Assembly: GCA_040222995.1 (NCBI GenBank)
Contig: JAVKBW010000087.1
Span: 286,682-350,681 of the forward strand
Reading direction: 5' to 3'
Source of the DNA: JAVKBW01 sp040222995
Lineage (GTDB): Bacteria; Pseudomonadota; Alphaproteobacteria; UBA8366; Aestuariispiraceae
DNA length: 64,000 nt
The notes under the pieces were generated by a model. It was not told the DNA's origin, did not search any database, and saw nothing but the letters and a program-made list of their open reading frames with translations. A program made the position numbers and the translations under genes. Shown here one piece after another: positions 25,646 through 35,200 of the stretch (the stretch's first letter is position 1; every line of letters begins with the position of its first letter).

Positions 25646-27706
25646 ATGACCCGCGACCCCCGTTACGACATCCTTTTCGAACCCGTGAAAATCGGCCCGG
25701 TCACCGCACCGAACCGGTTCTACCAGGTGCCGCACTGCAACGGCATGGGCCATCGCCGGCCGCGTGCGCTGGCGGCGATGCGGGGTATCAAGGCGGAAGG
25801 CGGCTGGGGCGTCGTCTGCACCGAGGAAGTGGAAATCCATCCGAACACGGAAACCGAACCGTTCTGCGAAGGCCGTCTGTGGGATGACGATGACATCGCC
25901 TATCACGCGATGACCTGCGATGCGATTCACGAACACGGCTCGCTTGCCGGCATTGAACTGGTGCATCAGGGACCGTCGACCCAGAACCGCTACAGCCGGA
26001 TTCCCGCCTGGGCGCCCAGCAACATCGCCATCGGCAACACGGAATCCCTGCAGGCGCGGGCGCTGGATTATGAGGATATCAAGGAATTACGGCGCACTTA
26101 CCGCGATGCCGCCATCCGGTCGAAAAAGGCCGGCTACGACATCGTCTACGTTTATGCCGGGCACAACCTGACCATCCTGCAGCATTTCCTGTCTCGACAG
26201 TATAACCACCGCACCGACGAATACGGCGGCAGCATCGAAAACCGCATCCGCCTGTTCCGGGAAGTTCTGGAAGATACGATCGACGCTGTCGGCGATACCT
26301 GCGGCATCGCCATCCGGTTCGCGGTCGATGAGCTGATCGGCCCGGAGGGCATCACCTCGGAGGTCGAGGGCAAGGAAGTTCTGGAAATTCTCGGTGAAAT
26401 GCCGGATTTGTGGGACGTGAATGTCAGCGACTGGTCGAACGATTCGCAAACCGCCCGGTTCGCGCCGACCGAAGGCTATCAGGAAAAGTATACCGCTTTC
26501 GTAAAAACCATCACCTCCAAACCTGTCGTCGGCGTGGGGCGGTTCACCAGCGCCGATGCGATGGTCAGCCAGATCAAACGCGGCGTGCTGGACATGATCG
26601 GGTCGGCCCGGCCGTCCATTGCCGATCCGTTCCTGCCGAAGAAGATCGAGGAAGGGCGGATTGAGGATATCCGCGAATGCATTGGCTGCAACATCTGTGT
26701 CACTGGCGATAATTTCGCCATTCCGATCCGCTGTACCCAGAACCCGACAATGGGCGAGGAGTGGCGGCGCGGCTGGCATCCGGAAAAGATAGAACCGAAA
26801 GTAACCGACGATTCCGTGCTGGTGGTCGGCGGCGGCCCGGCCGGTCTGGAATGCGCCATGCAACTGGCGAAGCGCGGCTATCAGGTCACCCTGGCGGAAG
26901 CAACGGAGGAGCTCGGCGGGCGCGTCCTGAAGGAATCGAAGCTGCCCGGCCTGTCTTCCTATATCCGGGTGCGTGACTATCGCGTGAACTGGCTGCAGGT
27001 GCAGCCGAATGTCGATATCTATCTCGACAGCCCGCTGACGGCGGACCAGATTCTGGAATTCGGCATCCCGCATGTCTATCTCGCCACGGGGTCGACCTGG
27101 CGGGCGGACGGCATCGGCTCTACCCTGCGCGAACCGGTACCGGGGTTGAACCATCTGCCGGTATTCACGCCGGACGATATCGCGCTGGGCGCAAAAGTGT
27201 CGGGCAAGGTCGTGCTGTACGATGACGACAACTACTATCTGGGCGGCGTGCTGGCGGAAAAGCTGGCCGAAGACGGCTGTCAGGTGACGCTGGTTACCGG
27301 CGATGCCGTCGCCTCGTCCTGGACGAAGCAGACGATGGATCATCGGCATGTACAGAAGAAGCTTCTCGATCTTGGCGTCGACCTCAAGGTGAACCGCGAA
27401 CTGGCGTTCCTGGATGAAGGAAGCGTTACCCTGGAATGCACCTTTACCGGCAAGCAGGAAAGCGTCGCGGCCGATGCCGTTGTGATGGTCACCGAACGCG
27501 AACCGCACGATGACATCTATCGTCATTTGAAATCGGACCCGAAGAAACTTGAGCACGCCGGCATTGAAACCTTGAAGCTGATCGGCGATGCCTTCGCGCC
27601 CGGCCCGGTCGCCGCGGCCGTCCATTCAGGCCACCTCGCCGCCCGACGCCACGAGGCGGAAGGCGAAGATACCGATATCTTCAAACGCGAACGGGTCGTG
27701 GTTTAG
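25646..27706 (+). CDS. Trimethylamine dehydrogenase-family flavoprotein, substrate unknown
   Basis: A 686-residue relative of trimethylamine, dimethylamine and histamine dehydrogenases. An N-terminal OYE-like TIM barrel comes first, with Cys31 in RFYQVPHC, the residue that carries 6-S-cysteinyl-FMN in the family. A [4Fe-4S] site follows (Cys345, 348, 351 and 363, from CIGCNIC...C), and then ADP- and NAD-binding-like domains from about 393 (VLVVGGGPAGLECA). The TMADH substrate tyrosine 60 corresponds here to Glu61 (CTEEVEIHP), so a different amine is expected. Electrons would pass FMN to the iron-sulfur cluster to an electron-transfer flavoprotein. The ATG at 25646 gives the family N-terminus MTRDPRYDILFEP; a GTG lies 9 bases upstream. 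Confidence 0.92.
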   Translation: MTRDPRYDILFEPVKIGPVTAPNRFYQVPHCNGMGHRRPRALAAMRGIKAEGGWGVVCTEEVEIHPNTETEPFCEGRLWDDDDIAYHAMTCDAIHEHGSLAGIELVHQGPSTQNRYSRIPAWAPSNIAIGNTESLQARALDYEDIKELRRTYRDAAIRSKKAGYDIVYVYAGHNLTILQHFLSRQYNHRTDEYGGSIENRIRLFREVLEDTIDAVGDTCGIAIRFAVDELIGPEGITSEVEGKEVLEILGEMPDLWDVNVSDWSNDSQTARFAPTEGYQEKYTAFVKTITSKPVVGVGRFTSADAMVSQIKRGVLDMIGSARPSIADPFLPKKIEEGRIEDIRECIGCNICVTGDNFAIPIRCTQNPTMGEEWRRGWHPEKIEPKVTDDSVLVVGGGPAGLECAMQLAKRGYQVTLAEATEELGGRVLKESKLPGLSSYIRVRDYRVNWLQVQPNVDIYLDSPLTADQILEFGIPHVYLATGSTWRADGIGSTLREPVPGLNHLPVFTPDDIALGAKVSGKVVLYDDDNYYLGGVLAEKLAEDGCQVTLVTGDAVASSWTKQTMDHRHVQKKLLDLGVDLKVNRELAFLDEGSVTLECTFTGKQESVAADAVVMVTEREPHDDIYRHLKSDPKKLEHAGIETLKLIGDAFAPGPVAAAVHSGHLAARRHEAEGEDTDIFKRERVVV

Positions 27707-27750
27707 CTTTTTACGGTCGGGTCGCGCTCATCTGGCCGGGATCCGAATCG

Positions 27751-28737
27751 TCAGCTCCCCGCGCCGCTGATCGTGATCTCCTGCAGGGCGATATCGCCGC
27801 CCCGGTTAAGCAGAGCAAATCCGCTGAACGGATCCTTGAACCCCCTGTCGACGACGTCGATTGCCGTCGTGCCGTCGACTTTCACCTGCATCCGGCCCTG
27901 ACCGTTTCTGGTCCAGATGATGCGGCTGGGCGGGGTGTTTCCAATCGTGACGGGTTGTGTGGTTCGATCGACGATCGTGACGCCCCGGCTCGACAAGCGC
28001 AACAGGTGGAGTTCTCCGGCATCGCCACCCTGTGCCGCAATATAGGACAGGCGATAACCTGTACCGGCATTGCTGCCCTGATACGGGCCGAATTCAAACC
28101 CGTCCGACGGTCCGGAATCAAGCGGACGGCTTGAAATCAGGATATCGATGGCAAACGCGTTTGGAATGGTTGCGGCTTTCTGAATTGCGGCAAAGGTCGG
28201 CGCCGGTTCGGTTCTGGTCTGGCTGTTGCTTTCCGATCCTGAGGACGACCCACCCAGGGCTCCTTGCAACAAGGCACCAAGCAACTGCTTGGCGGCGTCG
28301 CTTTTGCTGCCGGAACTGCTGTTGCCGGATGATGTCGATGACGCAGCTCGGTTCTTGTCGATGACAGACCGGAAGCCGTACCGCCAGTCGATCAGGAATT
28401 CTCCGGCGGTCACTTTCCACGGTGGATCGGGCGGCGGGCCCTTGCCGTCAAACCTGTCGCTCAGAACCGGTTTGCCCCAGGGAAAATTATACCGGTTGAT
28501 AACGCCGCGCAGGTCACGCAGAAACCATGGATCAATCAGCCGTTCCTTTTCGCCGCGGTCGAGTTCCTTCATAAGCGCGTCGATCATCGCCTGCATCCGC
28601 TCGCCGTCTGTGCCGGCGGCGGCAGGGGTAATTCCGCTTCCATCGGGGTCTGACCAGCTTGATTGCGCCGTCGCCATTGCAGGGCTGCAAAGCAGAAAAA
28701 GGACGGCGAGAAGGCTGACGGTGCGACAGTAGTGCAT
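27751..28737 (-). CDS. Exported hypothetical protein (328 aa)
   Basis: The ATG at 28737 gives a Sec signal peptide (YCRTVSLLAVLFLLCSPAMATAQ). The mature part has a helical segment with DRGEKERLIDPWFLRDLRGVI, then a conserved-looking FPWGKPVLSDRFDGKGPPPDPPWKV motif. A low-complexity Ser/Gly linker follows at about 145-200. The C-terminal beta-rich domain ends LLNRGGDIALQEITI, reminiscent of concanavalin-like or DUF1080-type sugar-binding folds. No enzyme motif is seen. It is probably periplasmic or surface-bound. It is convergent with the TMADH-like gene and lies downstream of the LysR gene on the same strand with 36 bp between them. Confidence 0.75.
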   Translation of the reverse strand: MHYCRTVSLLAVLFLLCSPAMATAQSSWSDPDGSGITPAAAGTDGERMQAMIDALMKELDRGEKERLIDPWFLRDLRGVINRYNFPWGKPVLSDRFDGKGPPPDPPWKVTAGEFLIDWRYGFRSVIDKNRAASSTSSGNSSSGSKSDAAKQLLGALLQGALGGSSSGSESNSQTRTEPAPTFAAIQKAATIPNAFAIDILISSRPLDSGPSDGFEFGPYQGSNAGTGYRLSYIAAQGGDAGELHLLRLSSRGVTIVDRTTQPVTIGNTPPSRIIWTRNGQGRMQVKVDGTTAIDVVDRGFKDPFSGFALLNRGGDIALQEITISGAGS

Positions 28738-28773
28738 GGCAATATCGATCCCTGAAAGTTGCAACAGGGTCGA

Positions 28774-29649
28774 TTATCGCCCCCCGGCGACATTTGTACA
28801 GGCTTCGCGAAGGGCAGCCGCCATGCCGGCGACAGCCGGTGAGGGGTCGCCGTCGTGGCGCTTCAGGACGATGCTCGCCGGTGGCAGCGGGTCAAAACCG
28901 TCTTCCGGGCCAAGCAGGCGGGTATCCGGCGGCGCGGTGCTGCGGCCCATTGTGCCGATGGCGAGGCCGGACCGCACGGCGGCCTGGATGCCGGCAAGGC
29001 TGCGGCTGGAAAACGCGATGCGATAGGATTTGCCGCGCGCCTGCAGGCTTTTCAGCGCCGCGTCGCGCCACCAGCAGTCTTCGTCGAACACGGCGATCGG
29101 CACCGGGTTGCGGTCTTCCAGACGGTGGCTTTTCGAGACGACCCAGTCGGTTGAATCCTGATACAGCAGTTCTCCGGTCGGCGCACCGCTGTCGATGGCG
29201 ATGACCGCCAGATCAATATCGCCGGCGTCGAAGGCGTCTTCGATCACCGGGCCGGCTTCGCTGCGCACGGTGATGCTGACATTCGGGTGCAGATCAGCGA
29301 ACCGGGCCAGCGTCGGAGAGAGCAGGGGCGTGCTGTAATCCTCCGAGATACCGACCGTGATGGCGCCGGACATCGGCCTGTCCTGCAACTGCCGTGTCGC
29401 GATTTCCAGCGACCGGATGACCCGGCGCGCCTCCGGCATCAACGCTTCTCCCGCCTCGGTCAGGCGGACACCGCGCGGCAGCCGTTTGAACAGCGGTCGG
29501 CCGGAAAAGTCTTCCAGCCGTTTCACCTGCATGCTGATGGCGGATTGGGTGCGGCCCATGCGGTCGGCGGCGCGCGAAAAGCTGCCGGTTTCGGCAATCG
29601 ATAGAAAAGTGCAGAGCAGATCGCTGTCGAGCATGGTTCCGTTATCCAT
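28774..29649 (-). CDS. LysR-family transcriptional regulator
   Basis: A 291-residue LysR protein. The winged HTH at residues ~5-65 has the standard pattern DLLCTFLSIAETGSFSRAADRMGRTQSAISMQVKRLE. The substrate-binding domain follows from ~90 (ITVGISEDYSTPLLSPTLARF onward), a periplasmic-binding-like fold that senses a small molecule. The ATG at 29649 is used. It is divergent from the permease gene with 84 bp between, which is the classic LysR arrangement; the permease is its likely target and self-repression is likely. Confidence 0.93.
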   Translation of the reverse strand: MDNGTMLDSDLLCTFLSIAETGSFSRAADRMGRTQSAISMQVKRLEDFSGRPLFKRLPRGVRLTEAGEALMPEARRVIRSLEIATRQLQDRPMSGAITVGISEDYSTPLLSPTLARFADLHPNVSITVRSEAGPVIEDAFDAGDIDLAVIAIDSGAPTGELLYQDSTDWVVSKSHRLEDRNPVPIAVFDEDCWWRDAALKSLQARGKSYRIAFSSRSLAGIQAAVRSGLAIGTMGRSTAPPDTRLLGPEDGFDPLPPASIVLKRHDGDPSPAVAGMAAALREACTNVAGGR

Positions 29650-29653
29650 CAAA

Positions 29654-29681
29654 AATACTGATGTATGATATATAAAGTATT
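29654..29681. promoter_or_regulatory. Candidate LysR operator between regulator and permease genes
   Basis: An inverted repeat, AATACT at 29654-29659 and AGTATT at 29676-29681, is separated by 16 AT-rich bases. It lies just upstream of the LysR start within the 84-bp divergent gap. Only position and symmetry support it. Confidence 0.4.
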
Positions 29682-29733
29682 CGTTAGTATCATATCAAGG
29701 TCGATGTCATATCTCGGATCAATCAGGAGAAAC

Positions 29734-30774
29734 ATGATGAATGACATCGATCTGGATATTGCCGCTGAGCGGTTTTGCGGGGGCGGCTGGAAATGGCCTC
29801 TGCTGATCCTTGTTCTTGCCGGGCTGGTGCTGACCTACCCCGAACAGGCTGGAATCAGCCTGTGGTTTGTTCTCGACAACATGCTGGCGATGACGCCGGT
29901 CATCGGTTTCGCGGTGCTGGCGACAGCGTCGATCCGGGCCAGCGGTGCAGACGGGCTACTGCACCGTCTGTTCGAAGGTCGGATGACCGCGATGATCGTC
30001 GCGGCGTCGCTGTTCGGCGCGATAACGCCGATTTGCGGCATCGGCGTGCTGCCGATTATCGCAGGCCTGTTATCGGCGGGTGTGCCGCTCGCGCCGGTGA
30101 TGGCGTTCTGGTTGTCCTCGCCGATCACCGACCCGGCCATGCTGGCGATCACCGCCGGCACGCTGGGCATCGACATGGCCATCGGCAAAACGCTCATCGC
30201 CGTCTTTGTCGGGCTTCTCGGCGGGGCCGTCATGATTCTTGTCACCCGGTCGGGCCTTATCGGCCGACCGCTGAAGGCGGGTCTTGGCGCAATACCCGGT
30301 GGATGCGGCGATACCTGCGAGCCGGCGGGTCTGCGCTGGACCTTCTGGAAGGATGCTTCGCGCCGCCGGATGTTCCGTGACGATGCGTTGGCGTCGCTGA
30401 CGCTGATGATCAAGTGGCTGGCAATCGCCTTCCTTGTCGAAAGCCTGATCACGTCCTGGTTGCCGCCGGAATGGATTGCCGGCCTTGTCGGGGCGGACAA
30501 CGCCTGGGCGATCCCCGTGGCGGTGCTGGTCGGCGCACCGATCTATCTCGACGGCTACGCCTCGTTGCCGATGGTGCGCGGGCTGATGGATCTCGGCATG
30601 ACGCCAGGCGCGGCGATGGGCTTCCTTGTCGCCGGCGGCATCACCAGCCTCTATGCCTCGGTCGCGGTCTATGCGCTGGTCCGGGTGCCGGTGTTTCTGC
30701 TGTATATCGGCCTTGCCGTTACAGGGTCGCTGATCGGCGCCTACGGCTTCGACATGGCTCTTCGTTTCCTGTGA
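29734..30774 (+). CDS. Inner-membrane permease, ArsP/DUF318-like
   Basis: A 346-residue protein with about eight hydrophobic segments. It resembles the ArsP/YraQ permease family (two half-domains, with ITPICGIGVLPIIAGLLSAGVPLAPVMAF type segments and an internal GAPIYLDGYASLPMVRGLM repeat). Cysteines occur in TPICGIG and GGCGDTC, which could bind a thiophilic ligand. Transported substrate is unknown; arsenic compounds are precedent for relatives only. The ATG at 29734 follows AGGAGA; ATG at 29737 is also possible. The last 41 codons recur, diverged, at 31519-31641 after the TetR gene. LysR control is likely from the divergent gene. Confidence 0.8.
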   Translation: MMNDIDLDIAAERFCGGGWKWPLLILVLAGLVLTYPEQAGISLWFVLDNMLAMTPVIGFAVLATASIRASGADGLLHRLFEGRMTAMIVAASLFGAITPICGIGVLPIIAGLLSAGVPLAPVMAFWLSSPITDPAMLAITAGTLGIDMAIGKTLIAVFVGLLGGAVMILVTRSGLIGRPLKAGLGAIPGGCGDTCEPAGLRWTFWKDASRRRMFRDDALASLTLMIKWLAIAFLVESLITSWLPPEWIAGLVGADNAWAIPVAVLVGAPIYLDGYASLPMVRGLMDLGMTPGAAMGFLVAGGITSLYASVAVYALVRVPVFLLYIGLAVTGSLIGAYGFDMALRFL

Positions 30775-30813
30775 GCGTCCTCTTGCCTATTGACCGAGTC
30801 ACCGGTACGACCG

Positions 30814-31470
30814 ATGGGTATGGCGATTGATAAAAACATATCGAAAACCGGGGCCGAGCGGCCGGCACGGCCGAAGACGCTGCCGGAAATCAATGAGTTC
30901 CGTCGGCTGAGTCTGATTGAAGGCTGCATCCAGTCGATGGCTGAATTCGGGGTCGGCGGGACCACGGTGAAAACAATCTGCGAAGCCGCCGGGGCGTCGC
31001 GCGGACTGATCAATCACTATTATCCGCATAAAGAGGATCTGGTGGCCGCGTCGCTGCGCCACCTCTATGATTCCCTTGCGGATGAAGTCGCCGAACGTAT
31101 CGCGGAAAGCAGTCCGAAAGCCTATGACCGGTTGCATGCGCTTCCCGTCAACCTGTTCTCGGATAGGGTGTTTACCGAACGGAACTGCAATGCCTTTCTC
31201 GCCTTCTGGCATGAAGTGCGGTTCAATGCGGCTGTCAGAAGCGTCAACCGCGACCTCTACAAGGGCTATATCCAGCGGGTCGAGGCACTGTTTGACGGGG
31301 CGTCTGTAGAACTGGGGGTTACCATCGATACCCGCCGCGCCACGTTGGGGTTCATCGTTCTCAGCGATGGGTTATGGCTCGGCATGTCGATTCACGACAA
31401 GATTTCCTCGCCTGCCCAGGCCATTGAAACCTGCCGCCGGTATATCGACCGCGAACTGAAACAGGAATAG
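30814..31470 (+). CDS. TetR-family regulator, BetI-like
   Basis: A 218-residue TetR regulator. The N-terminal HTH (about 25-75) has RRLSLIEGCIQSMAEFGVGG and SRGLINHYYPHKEDLVAASLRHLY, closely resembling BetI, the choline-responsive repressor. The C-terminal ligand domain contains FLAFWHEVRFNAAVRSVNRDLYKGY. ATG at 30814 or 30820 are both possible; neither has a good ribosome-binding site, and the frame extends to 30790. It follows the permease by 39 bp. It sits between the permease and a second copy of that gene's end, so it was inserted there. The ligand may be a quaternary amine by analogy. Confidence 0.88.
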   Translation: MGMAIDKNISKTGAERPARPKTLPEINEFRRLSLIEGCIQSMAEFGVGGTTVKTICEAAGASRGLINHYYPHKEDLVAASLRHLYDSLADEVAERIAESSPKAYDRLHALPVNLFSDRVFTERNCNAFLAFWHEVRFNAAVRSVNRDLYKGYIQRVEALFDGASVELGVTIDTRRATLGFIVLSDGLWLGMSIHDKISSPAQAIETCRRYIDRELKQE

Positions 31471-31518
31471 CAGGCATCAAGGATCGAGGTTTTGTTTGAT
31501 TGACCAATCGCAAACCCT

Positions 31519-31641
31519 TATGCGTCGGTCGCGGTCTATGCGCTGGTTCGGCTGCCGGTTTTCCTGATGTATATCGGCCTCGCCGTGACCGGCTCGCTGA
31601 TCGGCGCCTACGGCTTCGAAACGGCCATGCGCCTGCTGTAA
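31519..31641 (+). pseudogene. Orphan 3' end of a second ArsP-like permease gene
   Basis: The 41 codons from YASVAVYALVRLPVFLMYIG to TAA match 30652-30774 of the intact permease with the same codon count and no indel. Identity is only about 83% at DNA level, mostly third-position changes. No start codon or upstream homology remains. It marks the right side of the inserted TetR gene. Confidence 0.88.
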
Positions 31642-31658
31642 ATATCCCCAAACCTGAC

Positions 31659-31690
31659 GCCCTTTCCGCCGCAACGGAGAGGGCTTTTTT
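31659..31690 (+). terminator. Intrinsic terminator after the permease remnant
   Basis: GCCCTTTCCG pairs with CGGAGAGGGC (one wobble) across a six-base loop and is followed by at least six Ts. It lies 18 bp beyond the remnant's stop, so it is probably the original terminator of the permease transcript. Confidence 0.88.
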
Positions 31691-31799
31691 GTGCTGTCTG
31701 ATTCGTTTGTTTCAAAGGAATCCATGATTACATGCCTAAATGTAAAAGTATAAATTTGCTACTTCACACTAAATACAAAGTAGAATAGTATTTTGTTTA

Positions 31800-32111
31800 A
31801 TGAGTAGAGCCACTAAAAAGTTCGAATCCTCTAGCGATCAGATGGCGAAACTAAAAGCCACTGAAGAGTATCGACTGTATAAAAAGCATATGTTTGTTTC
31901 AGTGCTGGCTGTGTTTTTATCAACGTTTTCTTTTAACTTGTTGGAGTCGATTGTGGGTTCACGAGAATTCGCAATTTTCACAACTGCTGTACTTAGTTTT
32001 ATCTTTATCTATTCAATGATCCAAAGCTTTAAGCTGGCATCGAAAATGGGTATGTGGAATGAGGCTAAGAGGGCTAAATTCTTGAAAGATAAGAAGCGCA
32101 ATATGTACTGA
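31800..32111 (+). CDS. Small membrane protein in AT-rich DNA (103 aa)
   Basis: A 103-residue protein. It has a charged N-terminus, two predicted membrane helices (about 31-52 and 57-75) and a Lys/Arg-rich tail (NEAKRAKFLKDKKRN), suggesting both ends in the cytoplasm. The gene and its flanks are far more AT-rich than neighbouring genes and use AAA, TTT and TTA-type codons, indicating recent transfer. The ATG at 31800 lacks a clear ribosome-binding site. I do not recognise a family. It lies between the permease remnant and dnaE2. Confidence 0.65.
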   Translation: MSRATKKFESSSDQMAKLKATEEYRLYKKHMFVSVLAVFLSTFSFNLLESIVGSREFAIFTTAVLSFIFIYSMIQSFKLASKMGMWNEAKRAKFLKDKKRNMY

Positions 32112-32191
32112 GGCGTTACCAATCTGACAGTCACCGCGCGTTTAAAATCTAGCTACGCGCGCCTTATCTGAATCTTTATGGCACTTTATGT

Positions 32192-32212
32192 ATTCTCAAG
32201 AAGGTTGAGAAT
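32192..32212 (+). terminator. AT-rich hairpin upstream of dnaE2
   Basis: ATTCTCAA and TTGAGAAT form a perfect 8-bp stem with a GAAGG loop, followed by TCTTTT. It lies 80 bp after the small membrane protein and 22 bp before the LexA box. It is a weak intrinsic terminator or a regulatory palindrome. Confidence 0.4.
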
Positions 32213-32233
32213 TCTTTTGTCTATCTATAAAAA

Positions 32234-32248
32234 GAACATATAAAGAAC
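32234..32248 (+). promoter_or_regulatory. LexA (SOS) box of dnaE2
   Basis: GAAC at 32234-32237 and GAAC at 32245-32248 are separated by exactly seven bases. This is the complement of the alphaproteobacterial LexA direct repeat GTTC-N7-GTTC. It lies 15 bp before the dnaE2 start codon, so LexA would block transcription until DNA damage. Confidence 0.85.
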
Positions 32249-32263
32249 AAATATGATTGAACC

Positions 32264-35200
32264 ATGCCTGACTATGCCGAATTGCAATGCCTGACCAACT
32301 TCTCGTTTCTGGAAGGGGCCAGCCATGCCGATGAACTGGTGCTGCAGGCGAAGGTTCTGGGCCTTGCCGCTCTGGGCGTCGCCGACCGCAACACGCTGGC
32401 CGGGGTGGTGCGGGCGCACAAGGCGGCGAAGGAACACGGTGTCCGCCTGCTGGTCGGCGCGCGGCTGGATTTCACCGATGCGGATGGCGGCGCGGACGGC
32501 AGCGTGATCGTCTATCCCCGCGACCGGGCGGCCTATGCCCGGCTGTCGCGGCTGATCACCACCGGGCGGCGGCGGGCCGAAAAGGGGTCCTGCCTGCTGA
32601 CGCCGGACGATCTGCTGGCCGAGGCGGGCCAGGCCTTTACCGTCATCGCCCTGCCGGATGACCGGTTGCCGGAAGACGAGGCGGCGACGCGGCTTCGCAC
32701 GCTGGCGGCGGCGTTTCCCGGCACGGCCTGGCTGGCGGTATCGAACCTGTTGCGCGGCGACGACCGCGGTCGCATCGCAGAGCTGCACGATCTGGCGCGG
32801 CAGACGGGCCTGCGGCCGGTCGCGGTGAATGACGTCATCATGCACACACAGGCGCGGCGGCCTTTGGCCGATGTGCTGGTCTGCATCCGCAAAGGCGTGA
32901 CCATCGATACGGCGGGAACCGCCCTGCACAGCAACGCCGAACGGCATCTGAAATCCCCGGCGCAGATGGCGGATCTGTTCGAGGGGTATGACGACGCGCT
33001 GGCGGCGACAGCCGAGATCGCCGACACCTGTACTTTTTCGCTCGACGAACTGGCCTACGACTACCCCGACGAAGTGCTGCTGCCCGGTCTCGGCGCGCAG
33101 GAATCGCTGGAGAATTTGACCCGGGAAGGGGCGGCGAACCGGTTCCCCGGCGGCGTTCCCGCCAGGGTCAGGGAGCAGGTCGAGCATGAATTGTCACTGA
33201 TCGGTGAATTAAACTATGCGGCCTACTTTCTGACGGTCTACGACATGGTGCGCTATGCCCGGTCGAAAGGCATCCTGTGTCAGGGGCGGGGCTCGGCGGC
33301 GAATTCGGCTGTCTGCTATTGTCTGGGAATAACCGCCGTCGATCCGTCGAAACTGGATCTTCTGTTCGAGCGCTTCATTTCAAGCGAACGTGACGAGCCG
33401 CCGGATATCGATGTCGATTTCGAACATGAGCGGCGGGAAGAGGTGATCCAGTACATCTACGAAAAGTACGGCCGCCACCGGGCCGGGCTGGCGGCGACGG
33501 TCATCCGCTACCGGGCGCGCGGCGCGGTGCGCGATGTCGGCAAGGCGATGGGGCTGGACAACGACACCCTGTCGCTGCTGGCCGGCCAGATCTGGGGCTG
33601 GTCGGGCGAGGCGGTCAGCGATGACGATCTGCGGCATCTCGGCCTGAACCCGAAGGACAAACGCCTGCGCCAGACGCTGGTGCTGATCAACCAGGCGATC
33701 GGCTTTCCCCGCCACCTGTCGCAGCATGTCGGCGGTTTCGTCATCACAAGGGGGCGGCTGGACGAACTCTGCCCGGTGGAAAACGCCGCGATGGCCGACC
33801 GCACGGTCGTGCAGTGGGACAAGGACGATCTCGACGCGCTGGGCATCCTGAAGGTCGATGTGCTGGCGCTCGGCATGCTGAGCTGCCTGCGCCGCGGCTT
33901 CGATCTGCTGCGGTCGCATTACGGGCGGGATCTCGACCTGGCCAGCCTGCCGTCCTTCGACAAGGCGACATACGACATGCTGTGCCGGGCGGATTCGCTG
34001 GGTGTGTTCCAGGTCGAAAGCCGGGCCCAGATGGCCTTCCTGCCGCGTATGAAGCCGCGTGATTTCTACGATCTGGTTATCGAGGTGGCGATTGTCCGGC
34101 CCGGCCCGATCCAGGGCGACATGGTGCATCCCTATCTGCGCCGCCGTAACGGCGAGGAATATGTCGAATACCCGTCGGAGGAGCTGCGCGAAGTGCTCGG
34201 CAAAACCCTCGGCGTGCCGCTGTTTCAGGAACAGGCGATGAAGATCGCGATTGTCGCCGCAGGGTTCACGCCGGCGGAGGCTGACCGGCTGCGCCGCGCC
34301 ATGGCGACATTCCGCCATACCGGCACGATTCACACCTTTCGGGAAAAGATGATCGACGGCATGGTGGCGCGCGGCTACGAGGCGGATTTCGCGGAACGCT
34401 GCTTCCGGCAGATCGAAGGCTTCGGCGAATACGGCTTTCCGGAATCCCACGCCGCCAGTTTCGCCCTGCTGGTCTATGTGTCGGCCTGGATGAAATGCCA
34501 TTACCCGGCCGCTTTCGCCTGCGCCCTGCTGAACAGCCAGCCGATGGGGTTCTACGCGCCGGCCCAGATCGTTCGCGACGCTGCCGATCACGGCGTCGAA
34601 ATCCGCCCCGCCGATGTCAACGCGTCCGACTGGGACAACACGCTGGAAGCCTCATCCTGCAAGGGCGGGTTCGCCATCCGGCTCGGCCTGCGGCAGATCA
34701 AGGGGCTGGCGCGAGATGACGCCGACTGGGTGGTGGCGGCGCGCGGCAACGGCTACAGCCAGCCGCTGGATCTGTGGCGGCGGGCGGCTATCGGCAAGCG
34801 GGCGCTCGCCGTTCTCGCCAGAGCGGACGCCTACGGTTCGATGGGGCTGACCCGGCGGCAGGCCCTGTGGGCGGCGCAGGCGGTCGGCGGCGATGCGCCG
34901 CTGCCCCTGTTCGAGGCGATGGGCGAAGAGGACCAGGGCGCGGAACCGGCGGTCACGCTGCCGGAAGCGACGCCGGGGGAAGACGTGGTGCTGGATTATT
35001 CGGCTCTGCGCCTGTCGCTGAAGGATCATCCGATGCGGCTGCTGCGGGGGTATTTCCCGGACGATACGAAAGCCGCCGATCTGCTGACCCTGAAGGATGG
35101 CGCAACGGTGACCGTCGGCGGTCTGGTTCTGGTGCGGCAGCGCCCCGGCAGCGCCCGCGGCGTGGTATTCGTGACGCTGGAGGATGAAACCGGCTGGTCG

